Source of the DNA: Rathayibacter_A sp036510655
GTDB lineage: Bacteria; Actinomycetota; Actinomycetes; Actinomycetales; Microbacteriaceae
NCBI GenBank assembly: GCA_036510655.1
Contig: DATCDQ010000113.1
Coordinates: 1 to 64,000, forward strand
Direction of reading: 5' to 3'
Length of the DNA stretch: 64,000 nucleotides
The number at the start of each line of letters is the position of its first letter. Within the stretch, counting starts at the first letter, position 1. The translations under genes and the position numbers were made by a program. This document shows positions 7,998 to 15,587 of the stretch, piece after piece. The notes beneath the pieces are model-generated. The model saw only the letters and a list, made by a program, of their open reading frames with translations, did no database searches and was not told the origin of the DNA.

Positions 7998-9029
7998 CTA
8001 TTCGTTCGCGTTGGTCGACTGTGCTTGCGGCTGCGTGGCCGCCTGCTCCTCGCGGCACAAGCGTTGCGCCGTGGCGATCGCCGTCTGAATGGCCGATGTT
8101 GCGTCCGAACCGCCCGCGCTCGCAAGCGCTGCGGCATAACCGACGACGAACGTGGTCAACGGTGCCGCGGGGCGGGCGACGGCGTGTGCGGCTCGGCCGG
8201 CGAGGCCGAGTACGGACTGCACATCGACCGTCAGCCCCTGCAACTCGAGCGCATCGGTCAACCGCAGGCACCAGGCTTCCAACAGTGCGTCATCATCGTG
8301 TCGGTCAGGCATGGGGTTTCTCCTCGGCGTTGCATCAGTTGCTGTTGTGATTGGTGTCGCAGCCGGATTGGGCGCAGGCAGCGCGATTTCGAATCGCGCG
8401 GCATCCGCCGGCGTGTCGATGTCGTCGGTCGACCCGGCCGATGCGGCGACGGCCACGATGGTCAGCGTGCCGACCAGGGCGCGCACTGAGAGCCCGTCGA
8501 TCTGGGCACTGCGGTGTCTTTCGGCGACGGCGGCGCGCAACGCTGACCGGCGGTAGATCGCGGTCAGCGGCTGCGTTCTCTCGTCGGCGTCGATCAGCAT
8601 CACGCCGTCCGCGTCGATCGGCAGCGGGAGTGCGGCAGTCAAGGCCGACACGGCGAGTTCAATGCGTGGTAAATCGCAGGCGAGCACGAGCAGCAGTGTG
8701 GCAGCTGCGCCGGCCTCGGACTCGACCTCATCCAGTGCGGCGATTCCAGCGGCTATTCCGGCGGCCGGGCCACCGAATGGCGGATCTTCGCGAGTGAAGA
8801 GAAGACGATCGGCGTCGGGCCGAATCGACGAATAACGCTGATCCAGGGCCGCCGGTTCGCCGTTGCCGTCCGTGGGGCCGACAACGGCGACGCGACGGGC
8901 TCCGGCGGCGATCGCTGCCGCAATGGCCCGCTTGAGCAGGGTGGTTCCGCGGTACACGAGGTGGGCTTTCGCACTGCCGGCCAAACGGGACGATCGCCCG
9001 CCGGCGAGCACGACCGCATCCATCCGCAT
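7998..9029 (-). CDS. mobA: MobA nucleotidyltransferase fused to DUF6457 domain
   Basis: Residues 1 to about 225 are a MobA-type molybdenum cofactor guanylyltransferase: VVLAGGRSSRLAGSAKAHL is the nucleotide-binding signature, GGPAAGIAAGI and LVLACDLPRI follow. After an Ala/Thr/Pro-rich linker of about 25 residues, the last 100 residues (from MPDRHDDDALLEAWC) match the small helical DUF6457 domain, which in other actinobacteria may be a separate gene beside mobA. ATG 9029 has AAGGTGG upstream. The enzyme would attach GMP to Mo-molybdopterin, as needed by DMSO-reductase-family enzymes such as the FdhF-type protein at 60899-63205. Confidence 0.88.
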   Translation of the reverse strand: MRMDAVVLAGGRSSRLAGSAKAHLVYRGTTLLKRAIAAAIAAGARRVAVVGPTDGNGEPAALDQRYSSIRPDADRLLFTREDPPFGGPAAGIAAGIAALDEVESEAGAAATLLLVLACDLPRIELAVSALTAALPLPIDADGVMLIDADERTQPLTAIYRRSALRAAVAERHRSAQIDGLSVRALVGTLTIVAVAASAGSTDDIDTPADAARFEIALPAPNPAATPITTATDATPRRNPMPDRHDDDALLEAWCLRLTDALELQGLTVDVQSVLGLAGRAAHAVARPAAPLTTFVVGYAAALASAGGSDATSAIQTAIATAQRLCREEQAATQPQAQSTNANE

Positions 9030-9066
9030 GCTTCCACCTTAGTTCTGCGCTGACCTGGCAAGCACG

Positions 9067-9087
9067 GCCCGGCACGCGCTGCCGGGC
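9067..9087. promoter_or_regulatory. inverted repeat in the divergent mobA/moeA control region
   Basis: GCCCGGCA and TGCCGGGC are perfect 8-bp arms around a 5-bp centre. The element lies in the 135-bp gap between the leftward mobA-moeA and rightward moeA-moaC-mog operons, so it is a candidate shared operator. No regulator is assigned. Confidence 0.45.
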
Positions 9088-9164
9088 AAACGCGAGCCGG
9101 CACGCGACGAGTTGGGCGATGCGAGAAGATGGAGCAGGCGACATCCACGCCGCGAGAGGGCCGT

Positions 9165-10475
9165 ATGACTACCGTTGCGGAGCAGCAAGCCGCCGTTGAA
9201 GCGCTGCTCGAACCCGTGCGCGCGGCGCTGGGCGACCCACGGTCGGCCGAACGACTCGAGTTGATCGTCGACGATATGGTCGCCAGTCCGCAGCAGTATC
9301 GCGACCGCGTGCTCGCGACCGACGTCGCCGCGGCTATCGACCTTCCGCCGTTCGACAATTCCCAGATGGATGGCTACGCCGTGCGCGCCGCCGAACTCGC
9401 CGGTGCGACGTCCGAAACGCCGGTGCGGGTTCGTATTGGCGCGACGGTCGCAGCGGGCGACCGGGTCGCGACTCTGGCGCTCGGCACGGCGGCACCGATC
9501 ATGACCGGAGCCCCGATCCCGCTCGGTGCGGATGCCGTTGTGCCGATCGAACAGTGCGACCCACCCCACTTCAGCGGCGGAGGCAAGGATGGTGCGGCGT
9601 CGCCGCACAGTCAGACGGTCGGTTTCGCGGCGCAGCCGGATCACCGAGCATTCGTGCGAGCCGCAGGCAGCGACGTGCGTGCCGGGTCGCCCCTGCTCAC
9701 GGCGGGTGCGCACCTCGGCCCCGCTCAATGGGGTGTGCTCGCTTCCTCCGGAGTGGTCAGCGTTCCCGTTCGTCAGCGCATTCGCGTGCTGCTGCTCTCG
9801 ACCGGTCAGGAGCTGAAGAAGCCTGGCGAGCCTCTCGAATCCGGACAGATCTATGACGGCAACACGAGCGTGTTGACCGTGGCGCTCGCCGAGTGCGGCG
9901 CGCTCGTGAGAGCGGCGATGCTGCCGGACAATCCAGCGGATGTCGTGGCCGCGTTGGCCGCATCCGCCGACGATATCGACCTTGTCGTCACCACCGGCGG
10001 GGTGAGTGCGGGTGCGTTCGAGGTCGTGCGGGAAGCGCTGGAACCGGCAGGGGTGGCCTTCGGCCCGGTTGCGATGCAGCCGGGAGGGCCGCAAGGTCTC
10101 GGTATCGCAAAGTTCGACGCGGCCGACGATCACGGGGCGTTCTCGCTTCCGGTCGTCGCGTTCCCCGGCAACCCAGTGAGCACGCTCGTCTCGTTCGAGA
10201 TGTTTCTGCGGCCCGTGCTGCGGAAGATCGCAGGACTGCCGGCCGCGCGAACCATCGCGCAGTTGCCGCTTGCCGAAGCGGTCGATTCACCGGCGGCGAA
10301 ACATCAGGTGCGCCGCGGCATCCTGAATGATGCCGGTGCGGTCGAGCTTATTGGCGGCCCCAGCTCGCATCTGCTGCACTCTTACGCCCTGTCCACGCTG
10401 CTCGTGCACCTGCCGGTCGGTATGGCGCACGCCGAAGCAGGCGACCTCGTTGAATCTTGGAGAATCGATGCCTGA
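9165..10475 (+). CDS. moeA: molybdopterin molybdenumtransferase MoeA (copy 2)
   Basis: Second MoeA paralogue, 436 residues. It carries the SQMDGYAV motif, STGQEL with YDGNTSVLTVAL, VTTGGVSAGAFEVV and MQPGGPQGLG with AFPGNPVSTLVSFE in family order. ATG 9165 follows GAGAGG; an in-frame ATG at 9129 is weaker. A roughly 30-residue His/Ser/Gly-rich insert (around residues 130-165, HFSGGGKDG...) interrupts the domain after VVPIEQCDPP. The stop overlaps the moaC start, so moeA-moaC-mog is translationally coupled. Confidence 0.93.
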   Translation: MTTVAEQQAAVEALLEPVRAALGDPRSAERLELIVDDMVASPQQYRDRVLATDVAAAIDLPPFDNSQMDGYAVRAAELAGATSETPVRVRIGATVAAGDRVATLALGTAAPIMTGAPIPLGADAVVPIEQCDPPHFSGGGKDGAASPHSQTVGFAAQPDHRAFVRAAGSDVRAGSPLLTAGAHLGPAQWGVLASSGVVSVPVRQRIRVLLLSTGQELKKPGEPLESGQIYDGNTSVLTVALAECGALVRAAMLPDNPADVVAALAASADDIDLVVTTGGVSAGAFEVVREALEPAGVAFGPVAMQPGGPQGLGIAKFDAADDHGAFSLPVVAFPGNPVSTLVSFEMFLRPVLRKIAGLPAARTIAQLPLAEAVDSPAAKHQVRRGILNDAGAVELIGGPSSHLLHSYALSTLLVHLPVGMAHAEAGDLVESWRIDA

Positions 10476-11049
10476 CACCGCAAACACAGACACGGCAAAC
10501 ACAGACGCTGCGAACACTGACACCGCAAACAGCGACACGGCAAACACAGGCGAGGGGCTTACCCACTTGCGCGCTGACGGTTCCGCACACATGGTCGACG
10601 TGACCGACAAGTCACCGACCAGGCGCACCGCCCGGGCTCAAGCCGTCGTACTCACCCGGGCGGATGTCGTCACCGCGATCTCCGATGGCAGCCTGCCCAA
10701 AGGTGAGGCGATCGGCACGGCGCGTATCGCCGGCATCATGGCCGCGAAACACACTTCCGACCTGATTCCACTCTGCCATCCGTTGCCGCTGACCAAGCTG
10801 GCCGTCGACATCGAGCCGCAGGGCGACCGCGTGCGAGTCGTCGCGACTGCGACGACCGTCGCTGTGACCGGTGTTGAGATGGAAGCGCTGACCGCCGCGA
10901 GTGTCGCAGCATTGACGCTCTACGACATGATCAAGGCGGTCGACAACCGGGCCGTCATCACGGACATCATGGTGCTGGAGAAGCAGGGCGGCAAGAGCGG
11001 CGATTGGAGTCGCGCCAATGAGGATACAACTGTGAGGATTCAACAGTGA
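10468..11049 (+). CDS. moaC: cyclic pyranopterin monophosphate synthase MoaC with repeat extension
   Basis: MoaC works with MoaA in the first step of molybdopterin synthesis, making cPMP from the GTP-derived intermediate. The canonical protein starts at about LTHLRADGSAHMVDV and includes LIPLCHPLPLTK, the metal/substrate region, and VTGVEMEALTAASVAALTLYDM. Before this lies an extension of five tandem pentapeptides of the form DTANT. ATG 10468 overlaps the moeA stop and is the only start in this context, so the extension should be translated. The C-terminus runs into a 14-bp repeat shared with the mog start. Confidence 0.92.
   Translation: MPDTANTDTANTDAANTDTANSDTANTGEGLTHLRADGSAHMVDVTDKSPTRRTARAQAVVLTRADVVTAISDGSLPKGEAIGTARIAGIMAAKHTSDLIPLCHPLPLTKLAVDIEPQGDRVRVVATATTVAVTGVEMEALTAASVAALTLYDMIKAVDNRAVITDIMVLEKQGGKSGDWSRANEDTTVRIQQ
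10474..10548 (+). repeat. 15-bp x5 in-frame minisatellite in moaC
   Basis: Five exact-length 15-bp units encode DTANT, DTANT, DAANT, DTANS and DTANT directly after the start codon region. Units differ at synonymous and a few replacement positions, so this is an aged but intact in-frame array. The encoded tail is hydrophilic and probably disordered. Confidence 0.9.
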
Positions 11050-11061
11050 GGATTCAACAGT
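11020..11061 (+). repeat. 14-bp x3 repeat at the moaC-mog junction
   Basis: Three head-to-tail copies of GAGGATTCAACAGT (the first degenerate) bridge the end of moaC and the start of mog. Each copy carries GAGG, and the junctions read GTG or TGA depending on frame. The second copy supplies the moaC stop (11047-11049) and the third places GAGG before the mog GTG at 11060. The repeat therefore duplicated the ribosome-binding and start/stop signal. Confidence 0.85.
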
Positions 11062-11560
11062 GAGCGCGCGTACTGGGCACTGGCAGGCGGTCGTCATCGT
11101 CGCATCCACGCGTGCTGCGGCGGGCGTCTACGAGGACCGCACCGGTCCGGTGATTACGGCGTGGCTGCGCGAACGTGGTTGGAACGTGGTCGACCCAATC
11201 GTCGTTCCGGATGGCCGCGCCGTCGCCGACGCACTCGAAACGGCCGTCGCGGCGCGCCCGGCGCTCATCATCACCACCGGCGGCACAGGGATCTCGCCGA
11301 CGGACACCACCCCAGAGGCGACCGGGCCGCTGCTGCAGCGTGAGATCCCCGGGTTCATGGAAGAACTGCGCCGTCGGGGCGCTGCCGTCACGCCGACGGC
11401 GATCCTGACCCGTGGCCATGCCGGCATCGCCGGCAGCAGCTTCGTCGTCAACCTGCCCGGCTCGACCGGAGGCGTGCGCGACGGGCTCGACGTGCTCGAC
11501 GGCATCCTGGATCACGTGCTCGACCAACTCGGCGGCGGGCACGCCGGCCACGGGCGCTGA
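11060..11560 (+). CDS. mog: molybdopterin adenylyltransferase (MoaB/Mog family)
   Basis: MogA/MoaB-fold protein of 166 residues that adenylates molybdopterin before metal insertion by MoeA. ITTGGTGISPTDTTPEAT is the family signature, followed by IPGFMEELR and VNLPGSTGGVRDGLDVL. The start is GTG 11060 with GAGG supplied by the upstream 14-bp repeat; the reading frame has no better start. It ends the moeA-moaC-mog operon and faces a convergent hydrolase gene. The 49-bp gap contains a short direct repeat (GGCGCTGAAGG-like, twice). Confidence 0.92.
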   Translation: MSARTGHWQAVVIVASTRAAAGVYEDRTGPVITAWLRERGWNVVDPIVVPDGRAVADALETAVAARPALIITTGGTGISPTDTTPEATGPLLQREIPGFMEELRRRGAAVTPTAILTRGHAGIAGSSFVVNLPGSTGGVRDGLDVLDGILDHVLDQLGGGHAGHGR

Positions 11561-11609
11561 CTTTCTCGGCGCTGAAGGGTCCGGCGCTGAAAGGTCGGGC
11601 GCGCGGCAA

Positions 11610-12452
11610 TCAATGGAAGCGTCGTACGAAATCGAGGGCTATTTGGGCGACTTCCCGCCAGCCGCTGTCGAAGACCAGTGAGTGACCGCGATCGGGGATC
11701 ACGACATACTCGGTGATCGCGGTCGTGTTTCGCTTCTGCTTTGAGAACGATGCGCGCGCTATCGCCGGCGGAGCAATGTGGTCGCGTTCACCCGTGACGA
11801 TCAGGACCGGTCCCCGCTGTGGATTCAACGTGTTCACAGTGGCTTCAGTGCGCAGGTTGACATTAGCCGTCGCCGCTTGAAAAAGTGTGACGCTGGTTCC
11901 CGGGACCGGATACTCCGCGTACAACGTTCGCGCTTCAGAATCGGTCAGAGCGTTCGCGAATGAATACCGGAACTGGTCGTAGCTGAGACTGTTGGTCCGC
12001 TTGTAGTTGCGCGGGTTGCCAATCACCGGCAGCGCGCTCTTCAGTGCCGAGAACGGGAGCGGCAGCACGCCACGGAACGGGGCCGAGTCGAACGCGACTG
12101 AGACGGCTGCCAGGCCCCTGCCGGCCAGCTGTTGTGTGATCAGGCCGCCGAATGAGTGCCCGATGATCGCCGGGGAGGTATCGAGCGTTCGGATCACTTC
12201 GTCGTAGTGGTCCGTAACCTGTTTGATCGACTTGCCCGCGAAGGCCGCGGGGTGCGCTCGGCCGTCGGCGACACTCGACGGATCGTCCGGCCAGCCCGGC
12301 GCGATCGTGGTGTAGCCGTTCTGTTCAAACAGGTCACGCCACGGCTGCCAGCTCGCCGCGAGCATCCAGAGCCCGTGTACGAAAACAACAGGCCTTAATT
12401 GTGAGGCATTGGCTCGAGAGATCTCGGCTTGCTCCCAGGTTGTGATTGCCAT
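11610..12452 (-). CDS. alpha/beta-fold hydrolase
   Basis: Serine hydrolase-type protein of 280 residues. VFVHGLWM gives the oxyanion-hole region, IGHSFGGL the nucleophile elbow (GHSFG), LIVTGERDHIAPP the acid region and PDRGHSLVF the catalytic histidine. No signal peptide is seen, so it should be cytosolic. ATG 12452 has GAGGAAG upstream; the frame continues upstream without similarity. The gene is divergent from a PucR-type regulator, which is its likely controller. Substrate unknown; esterase, lactonase or haloperoxidase-like activities are all possible in this fold. Confidence 0.85.
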   Translation of the reverse strand: MAITTWEQAEISRANASQLRPVVFVHGLWMLAASWQPWRDLFEQNGYTTIAPGWPDDPSSVADGRAHPAAFAGKSIKQVTDHYDEVIRTLDTSPAIIGHSFGGLITQQLAGRGLAAVSVAFDSAPFRGVLPLPFSALKSALPVIGNPRNYKRTNSLSYDQFRYSFANALTDSEARTLYAEYPVPGTSVTLFQAATANVNLRTEATVNTLNPQRGPVLIVTGERDHIAPPAIARASFSKQKRNTTAITEYVVIPDRGHSLVFDSGWREVAQIALDFVRRFH

Positions 12453-12546
12453 GGCCGTCTTCCTCGTGGTCGTTTCGTTGTCACTTCGATTCTGGATCCG
12501 ACGGCCGACGGAGTCACTGTTGCGCGGAACAGTATTCGAAACGCAC

Positions 12547-12564
12547 ATTGTTCCGGCCAACAAT
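12547..12564. promoter_or_regulatory. inverted repeat in hydrolase/PucR intergenic region
   Basis: ATTGTT and AACAAT flank a 6-bp centre (CCGGCC) midway between the divergent hydrolase and PucR-type genes. An outer pair, CGGAACA and TGTTCCG, overlaps it. This is a plausible operator for the adjacent regulator. Confidence 0.45.
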
Positions 12565-12628
12565 TTGAGACATGAGTTTGTCGGTAACTCCGGCTAGCAG
12601 CACTTAGCTGCGCTCGTATCATTGTCGG

Positions 12629-13843
12629 ATGGAACAATTATCCGATCGCGTCGGTGAACAGGTTGCCCGCCTTGCCACGGCACTTCTCGACGACTCGAGA
12701 GCCCTCTCCGCGGCGATGGCCGATCAGATGCGCGCCAGCGTTCCGATCTACCTGACCGGGCTCGTCACGAAAGAGGAGCTTCGAGAGACCTGCTACGACA
12801 ACCTCCATTTCGTCTTCGGCTCGATGGGGCGGTCGTTGCCTGCCGAATCACCGGAATCGCGCGAAAACGGGCATAAGCGTGCGCAAGCAGGAATCCCGCT
12901 CACGGACGTGATGGCCGCGTACCGAATCGGCGCCCGATTCATGTGGGAGCGCCTCTCTGCCGCGGTCGTGGCCGCTCCGACGGACGTCATCATTCGCGCT
13001 GCAGCGGAAATGTGGCTGGTGCTCGATGTCTACACACAGGAAATGACCACCGGTTATCGGGACCAGATCGCGATACAGGCCGCGACGAGCGCGAATGAGC
13101 GCGGCGCACTGATTCAGGCGATCCTGGAGGGCGGCGTCCCTGACGCCAACCTCTGGGAGGCTGCCGAGAGCCTGAAGTTTCCTGTCGGCGGTCCGTACGT
13201 CGCGGTCGTCGCATCCGTTTCTGAGTTGGGCAAACAGCCGTTGCCGGGAATCCAACGTCGCCTGTCGAGCATCGGCGTCACGTCGATCTGGCAGTTGCAA
13301 CCCGATTCGGAGATTGGTGTCGTGCGCCTTCGCAACGTGCGCGCCGACCTCACCTCCGTGAGCACCGCGCTGCAGGCGACCGGGGCGCCACGGATCGGGC
13401 TCAGTCCGCAATTCAGCGACCTGAGAGAAGCGAAAGGATCGGTCAGGCTGGCTCGGATGGCACTGCGGGCGTCCAGCAGTTCACGCCGCGTGGTCAACTA
13501 TGACAGCGAGCCGCTTTCGATTCTTGCCGCAGGGCTCCCCGAAGTCATGGAGCAGCTTTCGGAACCTATCCTGGCGGGTCTGTCCGGGCTGTCTGGCCCT
13601 GATAAGGCACTCTTGCTTGCGACCTTCGGAGCGTGGCGTGACAATGGCGGGTCAGCCGATCGCGCCGCGACCGCCCTGTTCTGCCATCCCAACACGGTGC
13701 GGTACCGGTTGCGCCGCCTCGAGCAGGCGACGGGACGCTCGTTGTCCGACCCGAAGTCGATGATGGAACTCGGGCTCGCCTACGAGTACGAGCTATTGCG
13801 CGCCGGGTCAGCGTCGGCGGGCGCCGATCCCGCGTCGCCGTGA
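12629..13843 (+). CDS. PucR/CdaR-type transcriptional regulator
   Basis: 404-residue DNA-binding protein. The N-terminal half is helical, with the RAQAGIPLTDVMAAYRIGARFMWE block seen in RsbR-like/PucR sensory domains. The middle has a degenerate GGDEF-like CdaR segment. The C-terminus (about 345-395) is a PucR-type helix-turn-helix: ATALFCHPNTVRYRLRRLEQATG. Family members usually activate adjacent catabolic genes after sensing a metabolite. It is divergent from the alpha/beta hydrolase, its probable target. Its 3' end overlaps the opposite-strand Pr6Pr gene by 36 bp. Confidence 0.85.
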   Translation: MEQLSDRVGEQVARLATALLDDSRALSAAMADQMRASVPIYLTGLVTKEELRETCYDNLHFVFGSMGRSLPAESPESRENGHKRAQAGIPLTDVMAAYRIGARFMWERLSAAVVAAPTDVIIRAAAEMWLVLDVYTQEMTTGYRDQIAIQAATSANERGALIQAILEGGVPDANLWEAAESLKFPVGGPYVAVVASVSELGKQPLPGIQRRLSSIGVTSIWQLQPDSEIGVVRLRNVRADLTSVSTALQATGAPRIGLSPQFSDLREAKGSVRLARMALRASSSSRRVVNYDSEPLSILAAGLPEVMEQLSEPILAGLSGLSGPDKALLLATFGAWRDNGGSADRAATALFCHPNTVRYRLRRLEQATGRSLSDPKSMMELGLAYEYELLRAGSASAGADPASP

Positions 13844-14491
13844 CAGCCAGGTGATCCCGGCAGCGACCAGCCCGATCACCGCGGCGATCAAGACGATGTA
13901 GAACGCGACACTCGCAATGCCTTCCGGCGAGTTGTGCGGGTCGAGGAACGGATACGGATACCAATACGAGCGGTGGTGCACCACATCATCCGTCAGGGGT
14001 GCTCGCACCATGGTATATGCAACCCAGACCAGCGGGAACACCAGGATCGTCAGCACTGCGGCGCGCCGCATCGGGGTGCGTCCCGGGGCGAACAGCCAAT
14101 CGAACAGCAGGTAGATCGGCGCGATCACATGCAGGATCTCGTTCGACCATTGCACCGTCACACCCTGTGGCAGCTCGATGCCGCGCAGCAACAGGTTGTA
14201 CACGATGCCGGTGACGACCATATAGGTGACGACGGATGCGCGCACCAGCGTGAACCATTTCGGGTCAGCACCCCTGCTGGTCGCCAGGATCACGGCGCCG
14301 ATGAGGAGCACAATCGCGGCAAGCGCGTTCGAATCGATCGTGAAGAAGCTGAAGTAGTTGGTGATCTGCGTCGTCAGGTCGGTGATCCCGCTACTCTGCC
14401 AGAAGCCGATACTGGTCGTCAGTTGCGCCACGATCGCTGCAATCATCGCGATGCCGGCGATCACACGGAGCAGCGCAAAGATGATCCTCAC
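13808..14491 (-). CDS. Pr6Pr family membrane protein
   Basis: A 227-residue protein with about six transmembrane segments. The pattern YFSFFTIDSNALAAIVLL after helix 1, then VTGIVYNLLLRG, NEILHVIAPIYLLFDWLF and YWYPYPFLDPH, matches the Pr6Pr family (FAR-17a/AIG1-like) of unknown function in actinobacteria. It overlaps the upstream pentapeptide-repeat gene by four bases (ATGA-type), suggesting co-translation, and converges with the PucR gene by a 36-bp antisense overlap. The C-terminus is arginine-rich and should be cytoplasmic. Confidence 0.82.
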   Translation of the reverse strand: MRIIFALLRVIAGIAMIAAIVAQLTTSIGFWQSSGITDLTTQITNYFSFFTIDSNALAAIVLLIGAVILATSRGADPKWFTLVRASVVTYMVVTGIVYNLLLRGIELPQGVTVQWSNEILHVIAPIYLLFDWLFAPGRTPMRRAAVLTILVFPLVWVAYTMVRAPLTDDVVHHRSYWYPYPFLDPHNSPEGIASVAFYIVLIAAVIGLVAAGITWLSRRRGIGARRR

Positions 14492-15348
14492 GCGTCAGCG
14501 CTCCAATGTGCGGGCCGCTCAGCCCAGGGCGGCAGCTTCGTCGCCGCATCCCCGATTGCCGCATTCACTTGGAATTGCGTCAGGAACAACGTTGTGGAGA
14601 GATCGGCGCCGCTGACGCGAGCGTCCCTGAGGTCGGCGCCGAGGACATCCGCTCGGTCGAGATCGGCCGTGCGCAAGTCGGCCGCGATCAGCAACGCGCC
14701 GCGCAGATTCGCGCCCGACAGATCCATGCCCCGCAAGGATGCGCCGATCAGGTCTGCGCCCGGCCTCAGCTTTTTCGGAAGTGCCGGCTTTCCGACGTTT
14801 CGGGCCGCTGCGCGCATCTGCTCGCTGGCTCGCCCGAGAACGGCGTTGACGGCCTGTCGATGCGCAGGCACATCGACGGCGAGAATCGATTCCGCCGAAC
14901 CCGTCGTCATTCGTTCGGTGGTCGCGTACACCCGATCGAGTTCGTCGTACAACGGTGCGGCCTGCGGCGCCGCCCGTGCTGACGCCAAGTACCAGAGCAT
15001 TTCGTGCAACTGCCGCACGATCGGGAACACGGCGAACATGGGCTCGCGGCTCTGCGTTGCATCGCGCCAGTTGCGCCCGCCGAAGATTGTCTGAGTGACC
15101 TTCTGACCGGCTCCGAAGCAGTCGAACGCCGTGCAGCCCTTGAATCCACGTTCTCGCAATTGCGGGTGGATGCCGCAACGGAAGTCTTTCTGCAGGTTCA
15201 CGCACGGCTCGCCCGCCGGTTTGTCGTAGCCGAAGTCGGCGGACCTCACGTACGCAAGTGCGACACAACACAGCCCGACGCACCGGGCACAATCGACCTT
15301 CAGCGTGCGGCGGCGGTCTTCCTGGAGTGTGGGAGGCGGTTGCGACAT
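14488..15348 (-). CDS. cysteine-rich pentapeptide-repeat protein
   Basis: 286 residues in two parts. The N-terminal half has a Cys-rich block (CARCVGLCC, then CVNLQKDFRC and CTAFDCFG) that could bind a metal or iron-sulfur cluster. Residues of about 195-260 form pentapeptide repeats of A(D/N)LXX type (GADLIGASLRGMDLSGANLR...), which fold into a right-handed quadrilateral helix. Such proteins are known in actinobacteria, often without assigned role; DNA-mimic gyrase inhibitors have longer repeat arrays. It is the first gene of a two-gene operon with the Pr6Pr protein. Confidence 0.8.
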   Translation of the reverse strand: MSQPPPTLQEDRRRTLKVDCARCVGLCCVALAYVRSADFGYDKPAGEPCVNLQKDFRCGIHPQLRERGFKGCTAFDCFGAGQKVTQTIFGGRNWRDATQSREPMFAVFPIVRQLHEMLWYLASARAAPQAAPLYDELDRVYATTERMTTGSAESILAVDVPAHRQAVNAVLGRASEQMRAAARNVGKPALPKKLRPGADLIGASLRGMDLSGANLRGALLIAADLRTADLDRADVLGADLRDARVSGADLSTTLFLTQFQVNAAIGDAATKLPPWAERPAHWSADA

Positions 15349-15521
15349 GAGCCCAATTCTGCCGGTTGCGGCCCGTGAGCGCGAGGAGTGGCCTCACGCT
15401 GCACCGGAGTTTGTGCGGCAGAGCGGATAAAAATGCCCCGCGGCGTCCGGTCTGCTGTCGTCAAATCTCCAGGCCAGCGCGAACGCGCCGCCGCGGATGG
15501 TTCGCCAGCGCTGAGGTGAGC

Positions 15522-15587
15522 GAGAGTGTCCGTTTCGGACAAGAGGTGCCAGCACACCTGGCGCGCTCGTCCGAAGCGGGCGCGCTC
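15522..15587. repeat. palindromic intergenic repeat, family 2 (second copy)
   Basis: The left arm is 15522-15550 (GAGAGTGTCCGTTTCGGAC...) and the right arm 15560-15587, sharing the GTCCGAA core and the flanks of the copy at 3825-3890. The right arm runs into the HMG-CoA synthase stop codon, so it may also work as that gene's terminator. The rest of the 237-bp gap (15349-15585) holds no gene and should contain the promoter of the pentapeptide-repeat operon. Confidence 0.75.

Noticed and set aside
13934..15094. 386-codon plus-strand frame opposite the Pr6Pr and pentapeptide-repeat genes
   Set aside because: Antisense low-complexity translation; both genes on the minus strand have clear domains.
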